Positions 47,043 to 56,314 of a stretch of 64,000 nucleotides of DNA are shown here, piece by piece. The position numbers and the translations under genes are program-made. A model generated the notes under the pieces. That model ran no database searches and had not been told where the DNA came from. It worked only from the letters and a program-made list of their open reading frames with translations. The first letter of the stretch is position 1; each line of letters starts with the position of its first letter. Source of the stretch: Lactococcus garvieae (GTDB lineage: Bacteria > Bacillota > Bacilli > Lactobacillales > Streptococcaceae); NCBI RefSeq assembly GCF_016758115.1, contig NZ_WIVG01000003.1, forward strand, positions 22,998 through 86,997. Direction: 5' to 3'.

Positions 47043-47317
47043 CCTTTCTCCTTTCTATAAAAAACAAATATTGCCTATGCAAGAACATTATCATGTTTTT
47101 TATAGAAAGTTTCAAGGGAGAAAAAATTCTTTTTAAGTAAGTATTTTTTATAAATATTGCGGAATATAAAGGTATTTATCTCTATTTTATCTCTTAAATG
47201 AAACTTTTTATGTGCGGATTTGTATCTCTTTTTTCTTAATTGTAACATTCTGTTACAATATAGGTAAGAAAGAGATTTAATTTTTTCTAATTAAAGGTAA
47301 CAGGAAGGAGTATAGAA
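47043..47317. other. Intergenic region between the small peptide and PepSY genes
   Basis: It holds the divergent promoters. Besides the inverted repeat it contains a TTGTAACATTCTGTTACAATA palindrome-like stretch (about 47239-47259) before the PepSY gene, whose arms TTGTAACA and TGTTACAA are perfect inverted copies and may be an operator. Confidence 0.5.
47051..47109 (-). promoter_or_regulatory. Promoter with 15-bp inverted repeat for the small peptide gene
   Basis: The arms 47051-47065 and 47095-47109 are perfect inverted copies, 29 nt apart. On the minus strand a TTGAAA box, 17 nt and GATAAT form a promoter whose spacer contains one arm, while the other arm adjoins the RBS. This layout suggests a regulator binding both arms and looping or blocking the promoter. 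Confidence 0.5.
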
Positions 47318-47806
47318 ATGGATAGGGATAAACGTCGATTTTGGATTATTATTGCATCTATTGCTGCTGCAGTAGTCTTACTATTGGGAAGCTTGTATAT
47401 AGCGCTTGACTTTATTGAGGAGTGGCAAGAGCGGCAGCAGCTTACTACTCATCAGCAGGGGACGCCGCGACAGATAGAGGATAGGGATAGGGAGAGAAAT
47501 CGTCCACCAACACAAGCCCCGCCGTCGGAGGAAGAGCGAGCACCAGCACCAGCACCAGAACAAGGTCCAGAAGGTAATCAGCAGAGAAGGCAGATCAGTC
47601 TAGATGAGGCACGCGAGATTGCCGAAAGGCATTTGCAGTCCCGTAATATTGATGCAAGTTTCCGAAATCATTCTGGCATTGAGCGCGAAGCGGGCACACG
47701 CGTTTGGGAACTTGAATACCGTGGAAGAGATGGTCTCACTCATGAGTTTTACATTGATGTCTATACAGGAGATATCGTGAAATTTGAAACAGGGGACTGG
47801 GATTAA
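47318..47806 (+). CDS. Membrane-anchored PepSY-domain protein
   Basis: The 162-residue protein has one N-terminal span (about 9-31), a low-complexity spacer rich in Arg, Glu, Pro and Gln (about 38-92), and a PepSY domain (SLDEAREIAERHLQSRNI, then WELEYRGRDGLTHEFYID). PepSY domains often bind or inhibit peptidases outside the membrane. It lies before the sipW-TasA-like cluster but has its own terminator. An operator-like palindrome lies upstream. A link to the protease-related genes downstream is possible but unproven. Confidence 0.8.
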   Translation: MDRDKRRFWIIIASIAAAVVLLLGSLYIALDFIEEWQERQQLTTHQQGTPRQIEDRDRERNRPPTQAPPSEEERAPAPAPEQGPEGNQQRRQISLDEAREIAERHLQSRNIDASFRNHSGIEREAGTRVWELEYRGRDGLTHEFYIDVYTGDIVKFETGDWD

Positions 47807-47815
47807 CACTTAAAT

Positions 47816-47842
47816 AAAGTAGTCTTAGGGGCTACTTTTTTC
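47816..47842 (+). terminator. Terminator of the PepSY gene
   Basis: A 7-bp stem (47816-47822 with 47832-47838) is followed by T residues. Confidence 0.65.
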
Positions 47843-47916
47843 TTGTTCTCACTTTAGAAAATTCATAAAATCCACATGAATTTCTTATTAAATTTTTGTT
47901 TCTTACAAATTTCTGA

Positions 47917-47922
47917 TATAAT
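47917..47922 (+). promoter_or_regulatory. Extended -10 upstream of sipW
   Basis: TG-A-TATAAT lies about 120 nt before the sipW start codon and probably drives sipW and the following TasA-like gene. Confidence 0.5.
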
Positions 47923-48043
47923 GTTTTTATAAAGAAAGTGTAATATATAGAAATTATAGAAATCTATTTTATTCATTTGTAATTTCAATAATATGAATTT
48001 AACGTTATCTACTCCATTAAGTTCAAAAAGAGGAAACTTTATA

Positions 48044-49113
48044 ATGACACATAAAATGAAAAATACGATTGAGGCGCTAAAAAATAAGCCGGCTGAAAGG
48101 GGGAGTTTTCGGAAACGGCTGTTACTCAACTGGCGCATGAAGCAGCGGTCGAGTCACCAAGATCTAACAGCTTTTCTTTTACCCAAGAAACAATTGACGA
48201 TCTCAAAAAAGAGGCTGAAGCTGCAGCTCAACGAGCAGCAGAGCTCACACAGAGACGGGCACCGCCGTCTGGGGACTATGCTCAACCCTTGCCACAAACT
48301 TCAGAGCTGCCGCAAGAAGAAACTTTACTCATGATGCAGAATACTCTGCAACTGCAGATGCAAGCTTTTCAAGAGCAGTTGGAAGCTCAGAAGGAGGAGC
48401 AAGAAAGACAGAGGAGTACTCAGCCTCTTGTGATTCCTCAAGAAACCAAAACCGGTAAAGGGAAATGGGTGGGGAATATTATCTTCTATATCGTCTTAAC
48501 AGCACTTTTCATCTTTATCGAGTCTGCTGTTATCTCGCAATCTGAAGATACGACACCTCGAAACATTGCGGGCTTTTCTCCCATGATTGTCCTTTCGGAC
48601 AGTATGCGAGACGTTTACGCTCGTGGTGACTTTCTGATGACGCGAGATGTAGATCATCAATCTCTGGCAGTTGGTGATGATATCACCTTCATCACAGAGC
48701 AAGGGAGGACGGTCACTCACCGTATCGTAGGTATCCGAGAAAACCATCTGTCGACAGGTCAGCGTGGATTTGAAACCAAAGGTGTGAACAATAGGCAGAT
48801 TGACAGTGAGATTGTCCATGCGCGAAACGTGATAGGTAAGGTTATCTTCTCCAGTGCATTGATTGGTCATATATTGAGCTTTATCCGTGAGAACATGCTG
48901 TTGGCCTTTGTAACCTTTGTTCTCTTCCTTGTCTTCCTAGATGTTCTAATCAAGTATATCCTATCCTTCTTCCATGTACACCGTGAGAAAAAGCAAGGCA
49001 ACCATGAATCACAGGTAGAAAGAGAGGAACGCAAACCAGCCAAAGGCCGGAAAAAGAAAAGGCGTTTTGCTAAAAACGAAACGCATAGCATATCTGACGA
49101 AGTCAGACCATAA
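48044..49113 (+). pseudogene. sipW: SipW-type signal peptidase I, frameshifted at a G5 tract (possibly phase-off)
   Basis: The true start is ATG 48044 with RBS AGAGGAAAC. The first frame runs MTHKMKNTIEALKNKPAERG and then shifts at GGGGG (48099-48103). Adding one G gives a continuous 356-residue protein. It has a long Gln/Glu/Ala-rich coiled-coil N-terminal part (about 25-125), one span (NIIFYIVLTALFIFIESAVI), the catalytic segment IVLSDSMRDVYARGDFL with nucleophile Ser, the TVTHRIVGI strand, and a second span near the basic C terminus. The frame holding the peptidase domain has no good start codon except TTG 48289, without RBS. The His in THRI matches the SipW/ER-type Ser-His peptidases rather than Ser-Lys ones. 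Its substrates should be the TasA-like proteins encoded at 49152 and 12255. Confidence 0.75.
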
Positions 49114-49151
49114 AAAATAAAATAAAAAATTACTAAACATAAGGAGTGTTT

Positions 49152-50162
49152 ATGAAAAACAAAACATCGAAAAGAAAACTGTGGCCTGTTGTAGCCGCGG
49201 GTGCAGCTCTACTCTTGGCGGGTACATTTGCCTGGACGTCATTTAGCCAACGTGTCTTGAATGATATTGAGGGGCAACGTGTCCCAGAACATGGTGGACG
49301 TATCCACGACCAGTTTGACCGTGACTCTGGCAACAAGGATATCTTTGCTGAAAACTACGGCCAAGATACACTATTTGTTCGTATCAAGTTGAAAGAGTAT
49401 ATGGAAGTTGCAGGGCAGCCTGTCGATGCTGACCCATCGGTTGATCCTGATGACTCGAACACTTGGACAACATTTATCCCGGGTCCAGACACAGGTGGGG
49501 ATTATGCGACTGATGACCGCCAAGGGCCTCGCAGTTCACTTTTCAATGATTACTGGAACTGGAACTTAGGTATGGCGCGTGTACCGGGAACAACCATGTA
49601 CTTCATGCCAACCTTTAACTTGGACCCAAATAACTTCCAAACTGCTGCCGCAGGTGATGCCCGTGACTTCCTCATCGATGGTGTAACACACCCAGGAGAT
49701 GGAACAGAAGGTTATTGGCAGGAAAATGCTACAGCAGTGTCTATCAGACCACAAGATGAAACTGGAGATACACATACAGCAGCACCAGTCTTGAATCAAG
49801 ACCGTGGACCGGTTACAGCAGCACAATGGATGGACCTTTCAGCAGCTGCACAGGCTGGTATTGGTCAAACATGGATCATTGATCAAGAAAGTGGCTGGGC
49901 TTACTTTGCAATGCCTCTAGAATCTGGTGAGGCAACACCTTATCTTCTTGATGATATTTCACAGACGAATGACTTTGAAGACAACTTGAGAGTAAACTTC
50001 CCAGGTGCATCAGCCCATGACTGGAGATACAGTATCCATGTCATCGGTGAGTTTGTTTCCTTTGATGATTTGGATCAATTCCTTGTTGCTCCAGAAGATA
50101 ACACTGTGGCAGCACAAGAAATTGTTGAACATCTTGAAGCTCGACACACACCGCAACCATAA
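49152..50162 (+). CDS. TasA-like SipW-dependent exported protein
   Basis: The 336-residue protein starts with a basic region and AAALLLAGTFAWTSFSQRVL, the SipW-type signal with the AGTFAW core. The mature part shares blocks with the broken homologue at 12255: DRDSGNKDIFAENYG, YFMPTFN, AAAGDARDF, VTHPGDGTEGYW and an ESGWAYFAMPLESGEATPYL-like segment. No membrane span or sorting signal follows. RBS AAGGAGTG precedes the ATG. It lies 38 nt after sipW, as in classic sipW-tasA pairs. It is probably a matrix or fibre protein; export depends on a functional SipW, which is frameshifted here. Confidence 0.8.
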   Translation: MKNKTSKRKLWPVVAAGAALLLAGTFAWTSFSQRVLNDIEGQRVPEHGGRIHDQFDRDSGNKDIFAENYGQDTLFVRIKLKEYMEVAGQPVDADPSVDPDDSNTWTTFIPGPDTGGDYATDDRQGPRSSLFNDYWNWNLGMARVPGTTMYFMPTFNLDPNNFQTAAAGDARDFLIDGVTHPGDGTEGYWQENATAVSIRPQDETGDTHTAAPVLNQDRGPVTAAQWMDLSAAAQAGIGQTWIIDQESGWAYFAMPLESGEATPYLLDDISQTNDFEDNLRVNFPGASAHDWRYSIHVIGEFVSFDDLDQFLVAPEDNTVAAQEIVEHLEARHTPQP

Positions 50163-50308
50163 GCAGTATGAAAGACAGATAAAAAGAGAGAGGAAGCGCA
50201 CTGAAAAATATTTTTCTGGGCAACTTCTCTTTTTTAGATGTTTTGTCTTTTACATGTTAGTAGGAGCAAGTGAAAATGACCTGCTAAGACAAGAGGAAGA
50301 AAGACCCT

Positions 50309-51187
50309 ATGAAAAAGAAGCTGCCTAAAAAGTTAAAGACTTTTATTAAGATAATCGCCTTAATACTCCTAGCAGTATTCCTCATCTTTCCACTCCCCTA
50401 TCGTATCGAAATTCCAGGTGGTGTTAAGCCTCTGAACGAAAGCATTGAGGTTTCGGGACACAAGGCGCCTGTAAAAGCTGATGGAGGTTTCTATCTGCCT
50501 ACAGTAAAAACTGCGCCTGCCAATGTTAGTCTTCTTATCTATAATATCTTTGACCGATACGCAGACATTCATCCTGCTAATTCAAGAGAGCAAGCATTAT
50601 CAAAAAGACAGCAGGACGAGATCATCAGCCAGATGCAGATGCGTGTGTCGGAGAACATCGCGATATGGGAAGCATTTCGTCTTGCAAGAAAACCGATAGA
50701 TTTTGAGTATGGTGGAGCCTATGTTACAGACCTAGCAAGTAGTTCAAGCTTTCGTAATGTCTTACGACCTTTAGACTTGATTACCCATGTAGATGGGCAA
50801 AGCTTTGAAAGTAGTGAGGAGATGTATGAGTACATTAAAAAACAAGAAGTGGGTGCGCCAGTCAAGCTCCAGTATCAACGTGAGATAAATGGAGAAAAAG
50901 TTGAGCAGACAGCGGAGGGAAGCTATATCAAGCTGGATAATGGTGCGACAGGTATAGGTGTGACTCTGGTAGAAAAAACACGGCTGCTCAGTGAACCGCA
51001 TGTCAGTATCAATGTTGGAGAAGTTAGTGGTCCTTCCGGTGGTTTGCTCTTTACTTTGGATATTTATAGCAAGCTAGCAGGAAGAGATCTGACTCAGGGA
51101 CGTAAAGTGACAGGAAGTGCTTCAGTGACTGCAGTTGCATTGCTAGGGCCGATATACTGCCATTCAGAGATTTCACTCAAGGCTTGA
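50309..51187 (+). CDS. Truncated Lon-like protease with PDZ domain (SepM/YlbL type)
   Basis: The 292-residue membrane protease-like protein has one N-terminal span (FIKIIALILLAVFLIFPLPY), a PDZ domain (about 130-200), and the start of a Lon-type S16 peptidase domain with the Ser motif GPSGG. The family is about 340-350 residues and needs a Lys about 40 residues after the Ser. Here the reading breaks off after KVTGSASVTA and ends in an unrelated LLGPIYCHSEISLKA tail, so the catalytic Lys is missing. The tail overlaps the 3' end of the convergent gene by 94 bp. The protein is probably inactive. It follows the TasA-like gene by about 150 nt. Confidence 0.8.
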   Translation: MKKKLPKKLKTFIKIIALILLAVFLIFPLPYRIEIPGGVKPLNESIEVSGHKAPVKADGGFYLPTVKTAPANVSLLIYNIFDRYADIHPANSREQALSKRQQDEIISQMQMRVSENIAIWEAFRLARKPIDFEYGGAYVTDLASSSSFRNVLRPLDLITHVDGQSFESSEEMYEYIKKQEVGAPVKLQYQREINGEKVEQTAEGSYIKLDNGATGIGVTLVEKTRLLSEPHVSINVGEVSGPSGGLLFTLDIYSKLAGRDLTQGRKVTGSASVTAVALLGPIYCHSEISLKA

Positions 51188-51540
51188 CCAAAGACGTAGC
51201 CGGTTAACTGATCTGCCAAGGTATTTTTATCATCTCCTGTCATCTCAAAAACGAGATAATCACCAGCTAGAAATTCGAAAACATCGGTGTTTGCAACTTC
51301 AGAGAAAGAACCCATGACACCAAAGCCACGGCGTGCACCTGCTTCAGTTGCGTAGTTGATTTGATAAATTTGCCCGTCTGATTTTTTAGCGAGTTCAGCC
51401 AGTGCTCCATTTTCAATGATGCTTTGTTTGAGTTGTGCAGTTTTTTGGGCGTTGCCTGCCCAGTCGTTAAAATCTTCAAATGTGATACCAAAAGCAGTCA
51501 TCTTGTAATCTTCGGGGATATGTGTGATTGTGTAGTTCAT
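51094..51540 (-). CDS. GyrI-like/AraC effector-binding-domain protein, 3' end truncated
   Basis: The 148-residue single-domain protein resembles the SOUL/GyrI-like ligand-binding fold (start NYTITHIPEDYKMTAFGITF, later DVFEFLAGDYLVFEM). Such proteins usually end with a strand containing a GE-x-[WY]-[IV]-P-like motif; here the end SNATAVTEALPVTLRP lacks it. The tail is antisense to the protease gene, which fits a deletion joining two convergent genes. RBS AGGAG precedes the ATG. The divergent WYL regulator probably controls it. The ligand is unknown. Confidence 0.75.
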   Translation of the reverse strand: MNYTITHIPEDYKMTAFGITFEDFNDWAGNAQKTAQLKQSIIENGALAELAKKSDGQIYQINYATEAGARRGFGVMGSFSEVANTDVFEFLAGDYLVFEMTGDDKNTLADQLTGYVFGQALSEISEWQYIGPSNATAVTEALPVTLRP

Positions 51541-51609
51541 TTAAATACTCCTAATTTTTCGTTTATTTGTCACTTAGGATTAAGCGCAAGTATAGTATAG
51601 CGTTTAAAT

Positions 51610-51626
51610 GTATCAAAAACTGATAC
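51610..51626. promoter_or_regulatory. Operator-like palindrome in the divergent promoter
   Basis: GTATCA-AAAAC-TGATAC lies just upstream of the -10 of the WYL regulator gene, overlapping its expected -35. It probably serves autoregulation and control of the divergent effector-binding gene. Confidence 0.5.
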
Positions 51627-51645
51627 TTTTTAGTATAATCAAAAT

Positions 51646-52635
51646 ATGAAAAAATCCGAACGCATCAATTTAATCATGCGCTATATTAATAATCGCTCGC
51701 AATTTACAATAGCGGAGCTGCAAAAAGAGTTTGATATTTCCCGTGCTACAGCCATCCGAGATGTGCAAGATATTGAGGCTATGGGCTTGCCTTTAGTTGC
51801 GGAACGTGGCCGTGGGGGAGGGTATTTTGTCATGCAAAATGATTTTTTACCTACTGTACGTTTTACACCTGATGAGCTTAAGGCTGTTTTCATCGCTTTT
51901 ATGGCTACTAAAAACCAGCAATTGCCCTATCTTCACGGTCGCAAAACGATTATGGAAAAGTTGATTGCTATAGCACCACAGACTCAGCAGGATATTCTTA
52001 TTATGTTGAATCAACTGTTGCTTTTTACGGGTTCCAACCCTGCCCACCCTGATATTTTAGAGCTGGATGATGCGGGACCGCCTGAGTTTAATCAACTTCT
52101 GAATCTGGCTCTGACGGACCGTTACATGACTTTGACTTACGAACCCGTGACGGGAAGACTTGAACAGTTAAACGCTTATATTTTGCAAGTCTTTCAAATG
52201 CAAGGGACTTGGCTTTTAGATCTTTATAATCTTGACACCACTGACTTTCGTTATCTGCCAATTGAGCAGCTTAGAGAGAGCAGGTCTTTGGTAGGAAATC
52301 CGCCTTTAAGTGAAAAGGAGATTCTGGTGCAACGCCAGCAGTTAAGGGCACACGGAAATCTCAAAGTTACACTCAATAAACGAGCTGTAGAGCGCTTCAA
52401 AGCCTTTCATCCACCAGGCTTAATTTTACAATTTACGGGTATGTTTCAATCTTCAGGACTTTTCCAAACGCAAATTAATGAAAGTGATGAAGAAGAGGTG
52501 GGGTACTATGCGGACTGGCTTCTTTATCTAGGATTAGGTGCAAAAATAGAAAGTATGCCTCAGGCCTTAAAGATAGCCTTAAAAGGGCGTCAGGAGAACT
52601 TGAAGGCACTGTTGGGATATAGGAGTGGAAATTAA
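51646..52635 (+). CDS. HTH/WYL-domain transcriptional regulator (YafY-like)
   Basis: The 329-residue protein has an N-terminal winged helix-turn-helix (KSERINLIMRYINNRSQFTI, then KEFDISRATAIRDVQDIEAM), a middle helical region and a WYL-type ligand domain (about 150-330) with YMTLTYEPVTGRLEQLNAY. The -10 TATAAT ends 6 nt before the ATG, so the transcript is probably leaderless. It is divergent from the effector-binding protein gene with a palindrome between them, a common regulator-target layout. Confidence 0.88.
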   Translation: MKKSERINLIMRYINNRSQFTIAELQKEFDISRATAIRDVQDIEAMGLPLVAERGRGGGYFVMQNDFLPTVRFTPDELKAVFIAFMATKNQQLPYLHGRKTIMEKLIAIAPQTQQDILIMLNQLLLFTGSNPAHPDILELDDAGPPEFNQLLNLALTDRYMTLTYEPVTGRLEQLNAYILQVFQMQGTWLLDLYNLDTTDFRYLPIEQLRESRSLVGNPPLSEKEILVQRQQLRAHGNLKVTLNKRAVERFKAFHPPGLILQFTGMFQSSGLFQTQINESDEEEVGYYADWLLYLGLGAKIESMPQALKIALKGRQENLKALLGYRSGN

Positions 52636-53060
52636 GCGAGACATATTTCTAAAGCACGTGATATTTGGGAAGCTTAACTCGCTCAAGTATAACGAGAAAA
52701 AAATAATATTTTGCTTGACAAGCAGGAAAAACAGAATTGCTAGATTGGAACATTCTGCTTTTTTATGCATGTTCAGAATTAGCAGAAGCATCAAAACAGC
52801 TTTGCAACTCCTTATCCATGTCCTGTTTAATGGAGTGTAAGAACTTTATAGGAAGCTTCAGAATTTCCCCACTCCGCATTCAAAAGCATGCCAAAAAATT
52901 TTATAAATATGGTAAAATAGAGAGAATTCTATTTGCGCTCTACACAAGATAATTTTAGGGGAATTATGGGAAATAAAACCTCTCAGACAACTCTTTCCTA
53001 ACCCTTTATTGGTGCGGACTGGGAAGATTTAGGAAAAATAGGGAAATTAAGGGGATAGAA
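52636..53060. other. Intergenic region between the WYL regulator and tdk
   Basis: A bidirectional terminator (about 52720-52763, stem CAGAAT/ATTCTG inside AAGCAG/CTGCTT) follows the regulator gene. A minus-strand ORF of 18 codons (52763-52819) and a plus-strand ORF of 11 codons near 52966 were seen but are not convincing. The tdk promoter is probably near the TATGGTAAAATAG stretch at about 52909-52921. Confidence 0.5.
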
Positions 53061-53663
53061 ATGGCTCAATTGTACTTCAAATACGGCAGTATGAACTCAG
53101 GCAAAAGTATCGAAATTCTGAAAGTTGCCCATAACTATGAAGAACAGGGGAAACCTGTTTTGATTATGACTTCCAGTTTAGATACACGTGCAGGAGTTGG
53201 TGTAGTGGCTAGCCGTATCGGTATGAGCAGTGATGCTGTGGCTATCGATGATAAGCTGGATGTGTACGCCTATATTGAAAACTTACCTGTAAGGCCTTTT
53301 TGTGTGCTGATTGATGAAGCCCAATTTCTCAATAAACAAAATATTTATGACCTAGCACGCGTGGTCGATGATTTAGATGTCCCCGTGATGGCTTTTGGTT
53401 TAAAAAATGATTTCAGAAATGAACTTTTTGAAGGTTCAAAATACTTATTGCTTCTGGCTGATAAAATCGAAGAAATTAAAACGATTTGCTGGTATTGCAG
53501 TAAAAAAGCAACGATGGTTTTACGCATGGTTGAAGGCGAACCTGTATATGAAGGCGAGCAACTGCAGATTGGTGGCAATGAGAGCTACATTCCAGTGTGC
53601 CGTAAGCACTACTTTCATCCGTTGAAAAAGATGAAGGGTAATCGTATAAACGAAGAGATATAA
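53061..53663 (+). CDS. tdk: Thymidine kinase
   Basis: The 200-residue enzyme phosphorylates thymidine with ATP for salvage. It has the P-loop YGSMNSGKS, the DEAQF motif ([11 protein letters not shown]) and a zinc-binding Cys set (CWYC ... VCRKHY). RBS GGGGATAG lies before the ATG. It is followed after 24 nt by prfA, and the order tdk-prfA-prmC-tsaC-glyA is typical for this group. Confidence 0.96.
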   Translation: MAQLYFKYGSMNSGKSIEILKVAHNYEEQGKPVLIMTSSLDTRAGVGVVASRIGMSSDAVAIDDKLDVYAYIENLPVRPFCVLIDEAQFLNKQNIYDLARVVDDLDVPVMAFGLKNDFRNELFEGSKYLLLLADKIEEIKTICWYCSKKATMVLRMVEGEPVYEGEQLQIGGNESYIPVCRKHYFHPLKKMKGNRINEEI

Positions 53664-53687
53664 AAAAGAAGTAAGGAAAAATAAAAA

Positions 53688-54761
53688 ATGTTTGATCAAC
53701 TTGAAACAATGGTAGGACGATATGAGGAGCTGGGTGAATTACTCAGTGACCCCCAGGTTGTCAATGATACAAAGCGCTTTATGGAGCTTTCGCGTGAAGA
53801 AGCCAATCTGCGTGATACTGTAGCCACTTATAATGAATATAAAAAGGTGCTTGAAACGATTTCCGATAGCGAAGAAATGCTCGGTGAAGGTGGCCTTGAT
53901 GAGGACATGAAAGAAATGCTCAAAGAAGAGCTTTCAGAAGCCAAATCAGCCAAAGAAGAACTGGAAGAAAAGATTAAAATTCTCTTGCTTCCTAAAGATC
54001 CAAATGATGATAAAAATATCATCTTGGAAATTCGCGGCGCAGCAGGAGGTGATGAAGCAGCCCTTTTCGCTGGCGATTTGCTAAATATGTACCAACATTA
54101 TGCAGAGTCACAAGGTTGGAAATTTGAAATCATGGAAGCCAGTGTGACAAGCATTGGCGGTTATAAAGAAGTTTCAGCCCTTGTTTCAGGGACTTCTGTT
54201 TACAGTAAACTAAAATATGAATCCGGTGCTCACCGCGTGCAGCGCGTGCCATCAACGGAAACACAAGGACGCGTACATACTTCAACAGCAACAGTGCTTG
54301 TCATGCCTGAAGTTGAAGAGTTCGAGATGAAAATTGAGCAAAAAGATCTCCGTGTTGATATCTACCATGCCTCAGGTGCTGGTGGACAAAACGTCAACAA
54401 GGTTGCCACAGCTGTACGTATGGTTCACTTGCCTACAGGCATCAAAGTCGAAATGCAAGAGGAACGTACGCAGCAAAAAAACCGTGATAAAGCTATCAAG
54501 TTGCTTAACACAAAGGTATTTGACTACTATCAACAAATCGAGTTGGATAAACAAAACGCCGAACGTAAGTCTACTGTCGGAACAGGTGACCGCTCAGAAC
54601 GTATCCGTACTTACAATTTCCCCCAAAACCGTGTGACGGACCACCGTATCGGATTAACTTTACAAAAGTTGGATACCATTCTTTCTGGAAAAATGGATGA
54701 AGTCATTGATGCACTCGTGGTTTATGATCAAACGGAAAAGTTGGCGGAGCTTAACAAGTAA
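53688..54761 (+). CDS. prfA: Peptide chain release factor 1
   Basis: The 357-residue factor ends translation at UAA and UAG. It has the GGQ motif in GAGGQNVNK and the PxT-type codon recognition segment within [15 protein letters not shown] coiled N-terminal domain is visible. It is the substrate of PrmC encoded just downstream, which methylates the Gln of GGQ. Confidence 0.96.
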   Translation: MFDQLETMVGRYEELGELLSDPQVVNDTKRFMELSREEANLRDTVATYNEYKKVLETISDSEEMLGEGGLDEDMKEMLKEELSEAKSAKEELEEKIKILLLPKDPNDDKNIILEIRGAAGGDEAALFAGDLLNMYQHYAESQGWKFEIMEASVTSIGGYKEVSALVSGTSVYSKLKYESGAHRVQRVPSTETQGRVHTSTATVLVMPEVEEFEMKIEQKDLRVDIYHASGAGGQNVNKVATAVRMVHLPTGIKVEMQEERTQQKNRDKAIKLLNTKVFDYYQQIELDKQNAERKSTVGTGDRSERIRTYNFPQNRVTDHRIGLTLQKLDTILSGKMDEVIDALVVYDQTEKLAELNK

Positions 54762-55041
54762 TATAGAAGTTTCAGTTTGAAACAAGAGGGTGAAGGTCGT
54801 TCTAGGGTGAGAGACTTCATATTTTAGGCTTAACTGATAAAAGAGATGCTTTAGAGACTGTGAGAAGTAGAGAAAGCACAAAAAGTTAAGGGTACTTATA
54901 GGTTGGAAAATATTGTCAATGAAAAGAACAGGACACGCAATAAAAAAGCGGTCCTTTTTGTCAAAAGTAATATGGTAATCCTCTATGTATTTGTCAGAAC
55001 CTATTTTCTCTACTTTAAAAGTGAGGAGGCGGAAAGAAAAG

Positions 55042-55854
55042 ATGTTATGGATTGAGGCCGTGCGACAGCTCTCTAGCAACCTAGAAGAGCCCTTTGCTCT
55101 AGAATTTGTTTGGAGAAACTTGCACGAATTAACGAAGTTGCAATGGTTAAATTTGCAGAAAGAAATTATTTCAGAAACAGAATGGGTAGAGCTAAGGTCG
55201 ATAGCTCGACGTTTAGAAAATGATGAACCGCCACAATATATTGTCGGCTGGGCGGAGTTTTGTGGCTTAAAATTGATTGTGGACAAACGTGTGCTGATTC
55301 CGCGCCCAGAAACAGAAGAGCTTGTTCAGATGATTTTGACAGATAACGACGGAAGTTCTCGTGCTGTTTTAGATATCGGGACAGGTTCAGGAGCTATTGC
55401 CTTGGCTTTAGCGCAACAGAGAGAGCAGTGGCAGATTACAGCAGTGGATATTTCAGAAGGCGCTCTTGAGGTAGCACGTGAAAATGCCTCAAAACATAAT
55501 CTGGACTTAAAGTTTATTAAATCGAATGTTTTTGAAAATGTACAAGAGAGGTACGATATCATTGTATCTAATCCACCTTATATAGCTTTTGACGAGACTT
55601 ATGAGATGGACCAATCGGTTATTCGTTTCGAGCCAGAGCGCGCGCTTTTTGCAGAACATCAAGGATTAGCAATTTATGAAAAAATAGCAGAAAGGGCCCA
55701 AAACTATTTGAAACCTGAGGGAAAAATATATTTGGAAATTGGTTACAAACAAGGAGAGAAAGTGAAAGCACTTTTTGAAGAAAATTTCCCGGAGAAAGCT
55801 GTTAGCATTCACCAAGATATTTTTGGAAAAGACCGCATGGTAAGTGTGCAATAG
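55042..55854 (+). CDS. prmC: Release factor N5-glutamine methyltransferase PrmC (HemK)
   Basis: The 270-residue SAM-dependent enzyme methylates the GGQ glutamine of RF1 and RF2. It has the N-terminal helical domain, the SAM motif LDIGTGSGAIALALA and the substrate motif VSNPPYIA. The start is the ATG near GGAGG (spacing 12), 19 codons inside the longest frame; spacing is long, so a start a few codons away is possible. It follows prfA. Confidence 0.93.
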   Translation: MLWIEAVRQLSSNLEEPFALEFVWRNLHELTKLQWLNLQKEIISETEWVELRSIARRLENDEPPQYIVGWAEFCGLKLIVDKRVLIPRPETEELVQMILTDNDGSSRAVLDIGTGSGAIALALAQQREQWQITAVDISEGALEVARENASKHNLDLKFIKSNVFENVQERYDIIVSNPPYIAFDETYEMDQSVIRFEPERALFAEHQGLAIYEKIAERAQNYLKPEGKIYLEIGYKQGEKVKALFEENFPEKAVSIHQDIFGKDRMVSVQ

Positions 55855-56314
55855 CTGAAAATCAAGCATGTAAGGCAAAGCAGAACATTTTCATGACAAA
55901 CGCATGAGGTTATTTTTGATGAAAACTGCCCATTTTCACAGCGTGATGAGGCGAGGTTTCTTAGACTTTTTGGGGGGAAAGCGTCCAAGAGAGTTTGCCT
56001 TCTTCTCGCGATTTTTCTGTGCATGGGTCAAGAATTCCCTTACTTTATATAGAGCAGGACAAGCTGTGTAAGCAGTTGTAAACTAGTCTTGTGGTTTCAC
56101 TTAGACATAGAAAATTTAGCTGCCGCTCAAACTGCACAGAGAAGCGTGGCAGCTGAAACGCTGCCGCTTTAGGAGGTGTTTTCCCTTATGAATCCTGTAA
56201 TTCCACATTTTTATATAAAATAAAAAAACGATTTTGTTGACTATTAGGTCTCTCCCATTTATGATAAAGAAGTATTACTTAAAGTCAAAGGCTACATGGA
56301 GAGGAAATTATAAA
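55855..56314. other. Intergenic region with candidate structured leader
   Basis: No large gene is present. In the right half, three segments form mutually exclusive hairpins: AGCTGCC (56118-56124) pairs with GGCAGCT (56148-56154), or GGCAGC (56148-56153) pairs with GCTGCC (56160-56165). They are followed by AGGAGG (56171-56176) and a 36-nt ORF (56188-56223, 11 residues, MNPVIPHFYIK). The arrangement resembles a translational or attenuation switch but no known riboswitch was recognised. Confidence 0.45.

Noticed and set aside
52763..52819. 18-codon minus-strand ORF after the WYL regulator gene
   Set aside because: Weak RBS, no family resemblance and no shared pattern with the two Cys peptides.
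54660..55286. 208-codon open frame on the minus strand over prfA and prmC
   Set aside because: It is antisense to two well-supported genes, has no RBS and its composition is that of a shadow frame.
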